A DNA stretch of 19,164 nt from a bacterium (GCA_012523655.1 JAAYTV010000139.1:1-19164), one strand, 5' to 3'; positions 6,331-15,255 are shown, counted from the stretch's first letter. Numbers and translations: made by a program. The notes: generated by a model from the sequence alone, not told the origin.

Positions 6331-7059
6331 ATGTCTCGCTATCCCGCTTCACCGGATGAAATATTTGATGAATTCGTCGCTGATTATCGCCACATACTCG
6401 ATGATGATTTGGTCTCAGTCGTGTTGTTCGGCCGCGCCACTACCGGCATGTGGAAGCCCAAGGAGTCGGAGATCAATTTCCTTCTCATTGTCAAACCGGC
6501 GGCGCTCGAGACGATCGGACGGATTCTGCCCTTGGTGAAAAAATGGCAAAAGCGCGCGGTGGCCGTCCCCATGGTCATGTCTGAAGAGTATCTGCTCTCT
6601 TCGTTGGACAGCTTTCCGCTCGAATTCTTTAATCTCATCCATTCGCACAAACTGATCTTTGGCAAGGATGTGCTCACGCCCCTGCACATCTCCATGGAAC
6701 TGCTTCGGCTGCAGTGCGAAAATCAGATCAAGGGTAAACTCGTGCACTTGCGCGCTGAATTTCTAGCCACTCAGGGAAATGTTAAAAAAATCCGCAAACT
6801 GATCCAGGCGACCATCCCGGCTTTTACCCACGTGTTCAAAGGATTGCTGACCTTCAAAGGACTGGAGGTCGCGGATCAACCCGAGGCCGTGTTCAAGGCC
6901 GCTGCCGAGACGTACTCCCTCGATCAAGCGGTGTTGGAGCGCGTGCTGCAGGTCGGCCGCTCCAGAGGCAAGCTCGATGAAAAAGAGGGGATCCCCTTGA
7001 TGGAAAAGTATATCGCTGAAATCCGTAAACTGGCTTTTGCTATCGATCAAACCAAATGA
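6331..7059 (+). CDS. Nucleotidyltransferase-fold protein with degraded active site
   Basis: A 242-residue soluble protein. Residues about 28-53 (VSVVLFGRATTGMWKPKESEINFLLIV) align with the pol-beta nucleotidyltransferase signature GS....G...SDIDLLV, but the two metal-binding aspartates (DxD) are replaced by Glu47 and Asn49, and GS by GR. The motif KLIFGKDVLTPL at about 107-118 is also usual in this family, and the rest is helical (E.QIKGKLVHLR). By family such proteins transfer nucleotides to protein, RNA or antibiotic; this one is probably inactive or binds a nucleotide without transfer. The start at ATG 6331 has AGGAG 10 bases upstream; an in-frame ATG at 6292 lacks one. It lies 75 bases after the TPM gene and 11 bases before lemA. 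Confidence 0.72.
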   Translation: MSRYPASPDEIFDEFVADYRHILDDDLVSVVLFGRATTGMWKPKESEINFLLIVKPAALETIGRILPLVKKWQKRAVAVPMVMSEEYLLSSLDSFPLEFFNLIHSHKLIFGKDVLTPLHISMELLRLQCENQIKGKLVHLRAEFLATQGNVKKIRKLIQATIPAFTHVFKGLLTFKGLEVADQPEAVFKAAAETYSLDQAVLERVLQVGRSRGKLDEKEGIPLMEKYIAEIRKLAFAIDQTK

Positions 7060-7070
7060 AGGAGAGAAGA

Positions 7071-7685
7071 ATGGGTAAAGGAGCAAAAATCGGCTGTGGT
7101 CTGTTGATCGTTCTGGCGGTCGTTGCCTTGATGGCGTTTTTCCTGCTTAAGAATACCTACAACAGCATGGTGGTTTTGGATGAGGACGTCAAAAACAGCT
7201 GGAGCCAGGTGCAAAACGTGTTGCAGCGCAGGATGGACCTCATTCCCAATCTTGTGGAAACAGTGAAAGGGTATGCCGCTCACGAACGTGAAACATTGGA
7301 AGCGGTGATCAACGCCCGCGCCAACGCCACCAAGACTCAGGTGAATGCGGAGGATATGACTCCGGCGCAGCTGCAGCAGATGATGCAGGCGCAAAACAGC
7401 CTGTCATCGGCGCTGTCCAGGCTGATGGTGGTGGTTGAACAGTATCCCAATCTGAAAGCGAATGAAAATTTTCTCAAGCTGCAGGATGAGCTGGCGGGAA
7501 CCGAGAATCGCATCGCCGTGGAGCGCAAACGGTTCAACGATGCCACGCGTAAGTACAATAGCACGCTGCGCGCCTTCCCCACGGTGCTGATCGCCGGCAT
7601 CTTTGGCTTTCATCAGCGTCCTTATTTCGAAGCGCCGACTGAAGCGCAGCAGGCGCCCAAAGTGGATTTCGGCGTCGGCAAGTAA
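7071..7685 (+). CDS. lemA: LemA family protein
   Basis: A 204-residue protein with an N-terminal membrane anchor at about 8-26 and the LemA domain: YNSMVVLDEDVKNSWSQVQN, QRRMDLIPNLVETVKGYAAHE, the Ala/Gln-rich central helix, and RFNDATRKYNS...FP. The C-terminal residues 178-195 (GIFGFHQRPYFEAPTEAQ) also follow the family pattern. LemA proteins form helical bundles outside the cytoplasm; their role is not established, but they commonly occur with TPM-domain proteins, as here. The start at ATG 7071 is supported by AAGGAG 6 bases upstream. An in-frame ATG at 7056 overlaps the stop of the previous gene (ATGA) and lacks a ribosome site. Tight spacing indicates one transcript with the two upstream genes. 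Confidence 0.95.
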   Translation: MGKGAKIGCGLLIVLAVVALMAFFLLKNTYNSMVVLDEDVKNSWSQVQNVLQRRMDLIPNLVETVKGYAAHERETLEAVINARANATKTQVNAEDMTPAQLQQMMQAQNSLSSALSRLMVVVEQYPNLKANENFLKLQDELAGTENRIAVERKRFNDATRKYNSTLRAFPTVLIAGIFGFHQRPYFEAPTEAQQAPKVDFGVGK

Positions 7686-7697
7686 AACCGGCGCAAT

Positions 7698-7803
7698 GGA
7701 TTCACGCTGCGATCAGCCGGTCATGCTGACCGCGGCAGGCCTGAATCGACCGCCTCTCCCGGCCGAAGCTTTTTAACCCCGGGCGGGAGAGGCGCGTGAA
7801 TCC
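7698..7803. other. Nested inverted repeats between convergent lemA and glpK
   Basis: An outer pair, GGATTCACGC (7698-7707) and GCGTGAATCC (7794-7803), encloses two hairpins: CGGTCA-tgc-TGACCG (7718-7732) and an 11-bp perfect stem CGCCTCTCCCG (7751-7761) with CGGGAGAGGCG (7784-7794, sharing base 7794 with the outer arm). Together they can fold as a three-way junction on either strand. It fills the gap between two converging genes, where a bidirectional terminator is expected, but there is no T run on either side. Confidence 0.6.
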
Positions 7804-7810
7804 GGCCGTC

Positions 7811-9295
<1,485 letters not shown>

Positions 9296-9389
9296 GACTC
9301 GCTCTCCCTCTTTACGTGCGGATACGGCGCCGGATGCGTTCCGGCGAAAAAAGTTTTGTAAATTAAATCAATTATTCATAAATTTCATA

Positions 9390-9417
9390 TTGATTTTAAG
9401 GATATTTTCATTAAATT
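9390..9417 (+). promoter_or_regulatory. Possible promoter of the 9464 gene
   Basis: TTGATT (9390-9395), 16-base spacer, TAAATT (9412-9417), in a strongly AT-rich stretch between glpK and the plus-strand gene. Each box matches four of six consensus bases; other AT-rich alignments are possible. Confidence 0.3.
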
Positions 9418-9449
9418 TAAAGAAAATGTTTGCAGGAATCCATCTGATC

Positions 9450-9456
9450 GAGGAGG
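9450..9456 (+). promoter_or_regulatory. Shine-Dalgarno site for the GTG start at 9464
   Basis: GAGGAGG followed by TCTATCA and GTG. The strength and 7-base spacing decide the GTG start of the small exported protein. Confidence 0.8.
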
Positions 9457-9463
9457 TCTATCA

Positions 9464-9937
9464 GTGAGGTCAACCGGATTCATCTCCTTAATCATGTTGT
9501 TGCTGCCGGCTTGGAGCGTGAGCCAGTATCGAACGCAACCGACAGCTGATCTGAGATCGTTGCTGCAGGCACCGGCGTCGGTGGAGCGAGCGGCCGGCAA
9601 TCTGCTGGGCCTGGACCCCTCCCGTCTGCAGATCCAACAATCGTACAGTATGAGTTATATGAGCATGGGCGGGCAGGGCGTGACGCAGGGCGTCTATCTC
9701 AACACCGTTTCCTATCAATTTTCCCTGCCGCTGTCGCTTTCGCTGCAATGGGGCATTGCCCATCAGCCCTTTGCATCGCGTTTTCAGAACAGCGTGCTGC
9801 TGAACAGCGGTCCCTTTTTATCCGCTGCCCAGTTGACCTATCAACCCAAGCCCAACATGCTTTTACAATTTAATTTTCAACAGGTGCCGTATGCCGTGCC
9901 CGGCCGGTACGGCGAAGGCCTGTGGGAACGCTGGTGA
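9464..9937 (+). CDS. Small exported protein of unknown function, outer-membrane-strand-like
   Basis: A 157-residue protein. A signal peptide at about 1-19 (ending WSVS, next residue Gln) is followed by a region with Leu-Asp-Pro-Ser-Arg at 50-54 and SYSMSYMSMGGQGVTQGVYLN at 60-80. After that come alternating polar and hydrophobic stretches (YQFSLPLSLSLQWGI, SAAQLTYQP, NMLLQFNFQQV) that look like short amphipathic beta strands. I know no named domain. The repeated aromatic/serine pattern suggests a periplasmic or outer-membrane-associated protein, but it is too short for an ordinary beta-barrel. The next gene downstream, 77 bases on, encodes a membrane-anchored LytR_C protein; the two probably share a transcript. 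The GTG start is fixed by a strong ribosome site. Confidence 0.75.
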   Translation: MRSTGFISLIMLLLPAWSVSQYRTQPTADLRSLLQAPASVERAAGNLLGLDPSRLQIQQSYSMSYMSMGGQGVTQGVYLNTVSYQFSLPLSLSLQWGIAHQPFASRFQNSVLLNSGPFLSAAQLTYQPKPNMLLQFNFQQVPYAVPGRYGEGLWERW

Positions 9938-10014
9938 ACGAGGCGACGCCCTGATCCCGCCGACCTTTGTTGAATGAGTTAGTTGGGTGGTGTTTAAATG
10001 GAAGGAAGACTGGC

Positions 10015-10554
10015 GTGAACAAACGGACATCTATGTACCGACGAAATCTGTATCCTAATCGAACCATCGGCGCTGCGCGCAAAAGCCCTGCCAAGGGGAA
10101 GACCAACTGGCAGAAGAAAGGCAAGTTGATTTTTGTCTGGTTTCTGATTGTGGTCAATGTGGTGATCCTATACTCGTTTCTGCACAATCAAATCTTTTCC
10201 GTAGGCACGCCCCCCACCCGCAACGAGGTGGCGCCGGATGCCTTGAGTGTGCGGATTCAAAACGGCTGCGGCGTCAAAGGGGTCGGCAATACATTTGCAG
10301 AAATTCTCCGCAAAGAACACTACCGCATCGTTCAGGTGGAGAACGCTGAGGATTTCAGTTATGAACGCTCGGTGGTGATCGATCACGACAAAGCAGACCG
10401 CAACAAAGTGGAAAAAATGACCTCGGTGCTCGGCGTCTCCAAGGATCAGCTGTATCACATTGAACAGCAGGGCGTCGACGCCGACGTCACCTTTGTCATC
10501 GGGAAAGATTATCCCAATCTCAAGTCCTATAAGCGAACCCGCAATCAACAATAA
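10015..10554 (+). CDS. Membrane-anchored LytR_C-domain protein
   Basis: A 179-residue protein with a basic cytoplasmic N-terminus (RR, KK, KGK), one membrane helix at about 38-56 (KLIFVWFLIVVNVVILYSFL) and an extracytoplasmic LytR/CpsA/Psr C-terminal (LytR_C) domain at about 77-165, recognised from VRIQNGCGVKGVGNTFAEIL and the closing DVTFVIGKDY. The catalytic LytR-CpsA-Psr domain that attaches glycopolymers to the wall is absent, so this is the stand-alone C-terminal domain, whose function is not known. GTG 10015 is chosen as start because AAGGA lies 8 bases before it; ATG 10033 is an alternative, and an in-frame ATG at 9967 lacks a ribosome site. It is followed at once by a strong terminator. 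Confidence 0.82.
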   Translation: MNKRTSMYRRNLYPNRTIGAARKSPAKGKTNWQKKGKLIFVWFLIVVNVVILYSFLHNQIFSVGTPPTRNEVAPDALSVRIQNGCGVKGVGNTFAEILRKEHYRIVQVENAEDFSYERSVVIDHDKADRNKVEKMTSVLGVSKDQLYHIEQQGVDADVTFVIGKDYPNLKSYKRTRNQQ

Positions 10555-10564
10555 CCGATCTATC

Positions 10565-10593
10565 AAGGGGAACGGCTTCCGTTCCCCTTTTTT
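10565..10593 (+). terminator. Rho-independent terminator between the LytR_C gene and waaA
   Basis: AAGGGGAACG (10565-10574), loop GCTTC, CGTTCCCCTT (10580-10589), a perfect 10-bp stem followed by T to 10593. It ends only 13 bases before the waaA ATG, so it also occupies the waaA leader. Confidence 0.88.
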
Positions 10594-10606
10594 CAAATCG
10601 ACAACC

Positions 10607-11929
10607 ATGTACTATTTTCTTTTCTTTGTCTACAATCTGATCGCTGTTCCGCTGCTGTTCGCCGGCGCGCACCTCGCTGCATTTTTCAAGCCCAAAATCG
10701 CCAAGGGATTGCGAGGCCGTCGCCATGGCATGGCCGGAATCCGGCAAGGAGTGAGCGATTGGCCTGTCGGCGGCCCCCGCGTATGGCTCCATGTCGCCTC
10801 CATGGGCGAGTTTGAGCAGGCCAAGCCCGTCCTTCGAGCGCTGAAGCAGAACCGTCCGGATTGCCGGATTCTGCTGACGTTTTTCTCACCCTCCGGCTAT
10901 GAGCAGGCGCATCAATTTCCCTCAGCCGATTTGATCTCCTATCTGCCTTTCGACTCGTACTGCCGCTCGCGCCGGTTTTTACAGATGGTGCGGCCCACTG
11001 TCTTTGTCGTCGTCCGTCATGATCTTTGGCCGAACTATCTGTGGCATCTGCGCCGCATGGGTATTCCCGCTCTGTTGATCGATGCCAGCCTCAGTGAGCG
11101 GCGTGTGCGCCGGCTGCGACCGGTCGCCTGGGCGGTGCGGAATGTCATGAGAACCTTCAATGAGATTCATGCCATCTCCGCAGGCAACGCCGACTCTTTC
11201 CTGCCGTTCTATCCTGATCCCGATCGCGTTCACGTCACTGGCGACACGCGCTATGACCAAGTGTACAACCGCACCCAGGAACCGGAGAAAATCGCGGCCC
11301 TGGCCGAAAGCGGATTGTTTCAGCGCTCGCGCTGTTTCATCGCTGGCAGCGTTTGGCCTTCTGATGAAAAAGTCGTTCTGCCGGCCCTGTTCGATCTGCT
11401 GGCCGACCATGCGGATTATAAGGCGATCATTGTGCCGCATGAGCTGAGTCCGGAACATCTGCAGGATTTGCAGACCGCGCTGCAGGCCCGGGGGGTTTCC
11501 TTCACTCTACTGAGCCGGTTTGCGGAACGTCCCAATGATCTGCAGGTTCTCGTGGTCGACCGCATGGGGATTCTGGCCAATCTGTATGCGCTCGCCGAAC
11601 TGGTGTATGTCGGCGGGAGTTTCGGTCCCGGCGTACATAGCGTGCTGGAGCCTTCGGCACACGGGTGCATGGTGCTCTTTGGGCCGCGTTACCGGAATTC
11701 CCTGGAGGCGATTCAATTGCAGGAACGCAGCGCCGGGCAATCCGTGCAGACCAGCGAAGAGATCGCCGCTGTGCTGCAGCGGTGGCTCTCGGATCCAGAG
11801 GCCATCCGGCAGGCCGGCCGCCGCGCTCTGCAGCTGGTGCATGAGAACCTGGGCGCTTCGGAGCGCATCGTCGGCCGCATCCAGACGTTTTTGCCCAGGC
11901 CTGCACCGCAAACCGGGTCATCATCGTAA
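10607..11929 (+). CDS. waaA: 3-deoxy-D-manno-octulosonic acid (Kdo) transferase
   Basis: A 440-residue inner-membrane-associated glycosyltransferase (GT30) that adds Kdo from CMP-Kdo to lipid IV-A. An N-terminal membrane anchor (about 3-27) precedes the catalytic-base motif VASMGEFEQAKP with Glu68. Further family motifs are LLTFFSPSGYE (89-99), LWPN (140-143), IDASLSERR (158-166), FIAGSVWPSDE (244-254), IIVPHELSPEH (274-284) and VGGSFGPGVHSVLEPSAHG (335-353). The usual Glu-x-Glu before LWPN is here RHD, as in many divergent members. Length is normal. The start at ATG 10607 matches the family N-terminus, but there is no ribosome site: the preceding bases are the terminator's T run and CAAATCGACAACC. 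Its presence shows the cell makes Kdo-containing lipid A, agreeing with lpxD at the right end. mtnA follows after 20 bases and may be co-transcribed. The number of Kdo residues added cannot be read from sequence. Confidence 0.94.
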   Translation: MYYFLFFVYNLIAVPLLFAGAHLAAFFKPKIAKGLRGRRHGMAGIRQGVSDWPVGGPRVWLHVASMGEFEQAKPVLRALKQNRPDCRILLTFFSPSGYEQAHQFPSADLISYLPFDSYCRSRRFLQMVRPTVFVVVRHDLWPNYLWHLRRMGIPALLIDASLSERRVRRLRPVAWAVRNVMRTFNEIHAISAGNADSFLPFYPDPDRVHVTGDTRYDQVYNRTQEPEKIAALAESGLFQRSRCFIAGSVWPSDEKVVLPALFDLLADHADYKAIIVPHELSPEHLQDLQTALQARGVSFTLLSRFAERPNDLQVLVVDRMGILANLYALAELVYVGGSFGPGVHSVLEPSAHGCMVLFGPRYRNSLEAIQLQERSAGQSVQTSEEIAAVLQRWLSDPEAIRQAGRRALQLVHENLGASERIVGRIQTFLPRPAPQTGSSS

Positions 11930-11949
11930 TTCAACCAGTGAGGTTTCAC

Positions 11950-12993
11950 ATGCAAGATCTTCCCACCATTGCCTGGCACGACGGCAAGGTACGCATCCTG
12001 GATCAAACTTTATTGCCGCACGAGCTGGTAATGCTGGAGATCTCGGATTACCCCGGCGTCATCCAGGCGATTAAATCCCTGGCGGTGCGCGGAGCGCCGG
12101 CCATCGGCGTGGCCGCCGCTTTTGCCGTGGTGTTGTCGGTCTGGCACGAATCGGATTCGGACCGAGCCGGCTTTATCGAAAAAGCGAACAAGGCCATCGC
12201 CGAGATCAAAGCGGCGCGTCCCACGGCGAAAAATCTGTTTTGGGCTGTGGAGCGCATGCGCGAAACGTTGGCGAAAAATTTGAATCGGCCGTTGCACGAG
12301 ATCCGCCAGGAATTGCTGCGCACCGCGCAGTGGCTATTGCAGGACGACCTTGAGCGCTGTCAGGCCATCGGTAAATTCGGCGCTGCGTTGCTGCCGGACC
12401 GGTGCAACATCTTGACCCATTGCAACGCCGGTGCCCTGGCCACGGCCGGGCATGGCACTGCACTGGGCGTCATCCGCAGCGCCGTGGCCATGGGTAAACG
12501 CATCCATGTGTTTATTGATGAAACCCGGCCGTTGCTGCAGGGAAGTAGGCTGACCGCCTTTGAACTGCAGGAGGAGAATATTCCAGCTACCCTGATCTGC
12601 GACAACATGGCAGCGGCGCTGATGCGGCGGGGCATGGTGCAATTGGTCCTCGTCGGCGCCGACCGGATCGCGGCCAACGGCGATACCGCCAATAAAATCG
12701 GCACCTACGGTCTGGCTGTGCTGGCCAAACATCACAACCTCCCCTTTTACGTCGCCGCCCCTTGGACCACCATCGACATGGAGTTGAGCAGCGGCCAGCT
12801 GATCCCCATCGAAGAACGGCACGCGGATGAGGTGCGCCAGGTTCAGGGGCGGCTCATCGCGCCGGAGGATATCCCGGTCTGGAATCCGGCCTTCGACGTG
12901 ACGCCCAATAGTCTGATCGATCTCTTTATCACCGACCGCGGCGTGGTCCGGCCGCCTTTTACCGGCACGCTGGCGCAGATGATGAAATCATAA
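11950..12993 (+). CDS. mtnA: S-methyl-5-thioribose-1-phosphate isomerase
   Basis: A 347-residue cytoplasmic enzyme of the eIF2B-related isomerase family that converts methylthioribose 1-phosphate to methylthioribulose 1-phosphate in methionine salvage. The substrate-binding motif AVRGAPAIGVAAAF is at 45-58. The catalytic cysteine is Cys158 (NILTHCNAGALATAGHGTA) and the catalytic aspartate Asp238 (VLVGADRIAANGDTANKIGT), matching Cys160 and Asp240 of the B. subtilis enzyme. PFYVAAPWTTID and the C-terminal NPAFDVTPNSLID are also typical. These motifs separate it from ribose-1,5-bisphosphate isomerase and true eIF2B subunits. ATG 11950 is chosen because GAGG lies 6 bases upstream; an in-frame ATG at 11938 lacks one. 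No other methionine-salvage gene is in the window. Confidence 0.95.
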   Translation: MQDLPTIAWHDGKVRILDQTLLPHELVMLEISDYPGVIQAIKSLAVRGAPAIGVAAAFAVVLSVWHESDSDRAGFIEKANKAIAEIKAARPTAKNLFWAVERMRETLAKNLNRPLHEIRQELLRTAQWLLQDDLERCQAIGKFGAALLPDRCNILTHCNAGALATAGHGTALGVIRSAVAMGKRIHVFIDETRPLLQGSRLTAFELQEENIPATLICDNMAAALMRRGMVQLVLVGADRIAANGDTANKIGTYGLAVLAKHHNLPFYVAAPWTTIDMELSSGQLIPIEERHADEVRQVQGRLIAPEDIPVWNPAFDVTPNSLIDLFITDRGVVRPPFTGTLAQMMKS

Positions 12994-13002
12994 AATAAAT
13001 TC

Positions 13003-13031
13003 TTGATTGGTAAGCGCAAATCGAGTATATT
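13003..13031 (+). promoter_or_regulatory. Sigma-70-type promoter of the TPR lipoprotein gene
   Basis: TTGATT (13003-13008), 17-base spacer, TATATT (13026-13031); predicted start near 13038, giving a leader of about 37 bases. It begins 10 bases after the mtnA stop, so the TPR gene has its own transcript. Confidence 0.7.
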
Positions 13032-13074
13032 TTCTGTCACTAATCACAAACCCATTATTCCTAGGAGTCTTATT

Positions 13075-14190
13075 ATGAACACTCATCGCCTGATTTCTAC
13101 TGCCTGTGCGCTGCTTCTGGCAGTGACGCTTTTTCTGGGCTGTCAGACCAAAGAGGTGACCTCAGCCAAAGTCTATCAGCAGCAGGGAAACTGGGATAAA
13201 ATGATTGAGCAGCTGGAGCAGGCTGTCAAGACCTACCCCAAGGACGCGGAAGCATACTATCTCTTGGGCTCCGCCTATGGCCAGAAATCCAATTGGGAGC
13301 TCTTGAGCAGCAATTTCGACAAATCCCTGGCGATTGCCCCGACGTTTGAGACGCAGATTAAAAATGAACGCGATAAATACTGGGTGACGTGCTTTAACAA
13401 CGGCGTGGCCAAAATCAATACCAAGGACGGCAAAGAGCCGGATCTGCAGGGCGCCGCCGAACAATTCATCACCTGCACCGTCATCGATCCGAAACGGGTT
13501 GACGCCTACCGCAATCTCGCGGTCACCTACATGCGCTCGAATAATCTGCAGGGCGCCAAAGAAAGCTACATGAAGCTGCTGGACGTGGATCCTAAAAACG
13601 TTGCGGCCATGACCGAAGTGGCGCGTCTCTGCATGCAGATGAAGGACTTTGCCGCTGCCATCGAGATGTCCCAAAAAGCGCTAGAGGTGGCCCCGGATCA
13701 GGTCGATGCCGTGATCAATCTCGCCCTGGCCTATGATATGAACGGCGAACGCGAAAAGGCCTTGGAAGAGTACAAACTGGCTTTGGCGAAAAATCCCAAC
13801 GATGCAGACCTTATTTTCAATATGGCGCGCCTGCATTTTAACTCCGGCGAATATGACGAAGCAGTGGAACTGTTCCAGAAAGTGATCGCGCAAAATCCTG
13901 ATGATTACGACGCCAATGTAAACGTCGGCAACTCGTTTTTAAACATGGCCGAAGAGGTGCGCAAAGCCCTGATCGAAAAAGAAAAGAACAAACAGACGGT
14001 CAGCGAGGATGAAATGGCCAAGCTAAAGGGTTTTTACAAGCAATCCATCCCTTATCTGGAGAAGGCGCTGGGCATCAAAGGCGACAACAGCACCATCTGG
14101 TATAACTTGGGCGTCGCTTACATCAACATCGGCGATGCGACAAAGGGAAAAGAGTGCTTTGATAAAGCCGAATCCTTGCGCAATGAATAA
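13075..14190 (+). CDS. TPR-repeat lipoprotein
   Basis: A 371-residue protein with a lipoprotein signal peptide ending LFLGC (Cys23), then tetratricopeptide repeats through to the C-terminus. Clear units begin near residues 30, 60, 145, 180, 213, 247 and 335 (for example AYYLLGSAYGQKSNWE, DAYRNLAVTYMRSNNLQGA, DAVINLALAYDMNGEREKA and TIWYNLGVAYINIGDATKG). A lysine- and glutamate-rich helical insert lies near 300-325. TPR arrays are protein-interaction scaffolds; with a lipid anchor this one would sit in the periplasm on the inner or outer membrane. It resembles the scaffold lipoproteins of envelope machines, but no partner can be named. AGGAG lies 7 bases before the ATG. It is flanked by its own promoter and terminator and so is monocistronic. 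Confidence 0.9.
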   Translation: MNTHRLISTACALLLAVTLFLGCQTKEVTSAKVYQQQGNWDKMIEQLEQAVKTYPKDAEAYYLLGSAYGQKSNWELLSSNFDKSLAIAPTFETQIKNERDKYWVTCFNNGVAKINTKDGKEPDLQGAAEQFITCTVIDPKRVDAYRNLAVTYMRSNNLQGAKESYMKLLDVDPKNVAAMTEVARLCMQMKDFAAAIEMSQKALEVAPDQVDAVINLALAYDMNGEREKALEEYKLALAKNPNDADLIFNMARLHFNSGEYDEAVELFQKVIAQNPDDYDANVNVGNSFLNMAEEVRKALIEKEKNKQTVSEDEMAKLKGFYKQSIPYLEKALGIKGDNSTIWYNLGVAYINIGDATKGKECFDKAESLRNE

Positions 14191-14207
14191 TCGTGGTTGA
14201 ACGCTTC

Positions 14208-14251
14208 AGGCTGTGCGCCGGCCTTCACGTCAGCCGGGCACAGCCTCTTTT
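14208..14251 (+). terminator. Rho-independent terminator of the TPR gene
   Basis: AGGCTGTGC-g-CCGGC (14208-14222) pairs with GCCGG-GCACAGCCT (14233-14246), 14 bp with one bulged G and a 10-base loop, followed by CTTTT. Confidence 0.85.
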
Positions 14252-14350
14252 GTATCAAGTTGGAAGGACGAATGGACTGACGGGCTGCCACAGACAGGAC
14301 AACGATGATTCGAACAGATCAGAGCGGAAAAAAACCATAAGAAGCTGGTG

Positions 14351-15112
14351 ATGGACCTTCTTCGCATTGAAAAAATTAAAAAGGCCGGTAAGATTCCCCG
14401 CCATGTCGCGGTGATCATGGACGGCAACGGCCGCTGGGCCACACGACATGGCCTGCCGCGCATTGCCGGACACAAGCAGGGCGTCGAAGCGGTTCGCGCT
14501 GTGGTGGAGGCCGCCGGCGGTCTGGGCATTAAGACTCTGACGCTGTACACGTTTTCCACCGAGAACTGGAAACGCCCGCAGAGCGAGATCACGGACCTCA
14601 TGTCATTGTTGCTTCGCACCATCACCAACGAGACCGCGGAACTGATGAAGAAAAACGTGCGTCTGACGGTAATCGGCGATCTGGCCGCCCTGCCCGTGGC
14701 GCCGCGTATGGGCGTGCGCGCCACCATCGCCAAGCTGCGCCATAACACCGGGCTGAACCTCAATTTGGCGCTCAGCTACAGCGGCCGGCAGGAGATCGTT
14801 CAGGCTGTGCGCAAGATAGCCGCCAAAGTGAAAAATGGCACGCTGAGCCCCCGCCAGATCGATGAAGAGCTGATCGCCAGCCATCTGCAAACGCATCCTA
14901 TGGGCGACCCGGATCTCCTGATCCGCACCAGCGGCGAACAACGGCTGAGCAATTTTCTTCTCTGGCAGATCGCCTACACTGAATTGTACATCACCCCTAC
15001 CCTGTGGCCGGATTTCGACGAAGCACAGTTCCTTGAGGCGGTGGAGGACTTTGCGAAACGGGAACGCCGTTACGGCAAAACCCGCGAACAGCTGCAGTCA
15101 AGAGCCCAGTGA
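14351..15112 (+). CDS. uppS: Isoprenyl transferase (undecaprenyl diphosphate synthase)
   Basis: A 253-residue cis-prenyltransferase that extends farnesyl diphosphate with isopentenyl units to make the undecaprenyl carrier used for peptidoglycan and surface polysaccharides. The catalytic motif HVAVIMDGNGRWA is at 18-30, with the Mg-binding Asp24 (E. coli Asp26) followed by the conserved Asn26 and Arg28. GHKQG at 40-44, TLYTFSTENWKRP at 64-76, DLLIRTSGEQRLSNFLLWQ and YTELYITPTLWPDF are all conserved. Length is normal. Both GTG 14348 and ATG 14351 are open; ATG is chosen. The ribosome site is weak (AAGAAG). Its chain-length product cannot be read from sequence. A terminator follows, so it is not simply co-transcribed with bamA despite the usual linkage. 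Confidence 0.95.
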   Translation: MDLLRIEKIKKAGKIPRHVAVIMDGNGRWATRHGLPRIAGHKQGVEAVRAVVEAAGGLGIKTLTLYTFSTENWKRPQSEITDLMSLLLRTITNETAELMKKNVRLTVIGDLAALPVAPRMGVRATIAKLRHNTGLNLNLALSYSGRQEIVQAVRKIAAKVKNGTLSPRQIDEELIASHLQTHPMGDPDLLIRTSGEQRLSNFLLWQIAYTELYITPTLWPDFDEAQFLEAVEDFAKRERRYGKTREQLQSRAQ

Positions 15113-15138
15113 GACGACGATGGTCCGATCGCCGTCAT

Positions 15139-15169
15139 GCCTTGCCTTAGCGGGTGAGGCTTTTTTTTT
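15139..15169 (+). terminator. Rho-independent terminator after uppS
   Basis: GCCTTGCC (15139-15146) pairs with GGTGAGGC (15153-15160) through 8 pairs including two G-T wobbles, 6-base loop, followed by nine T (15161-15169). Confidence 0.8.
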
Positions 15170-15255
15170 GGCCGCTTGAAGGAACTCGGCAGGATTGAAG
15201 GCGTTTGATTAGCAGCCGCGCGACGGTTTCCAATAAGCCGAAAGACATATTTTTC

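Noticed and set aside
10460..10606. Upstream extension of waaA to an ATG at 10460
   Set aside because: It would overlap the LytR_C gene and translate the terminator; the family N-terminus starts at 10607.
14230..14763. Minus-strand ORF containing a zinc-ribbon-like CPVCGSPS stretch
   Set aside because: The stretch has only one CxxC pair, lies antisense to the uppS leader, and most of the ORF overlaps uppS and a terminator in antisense.
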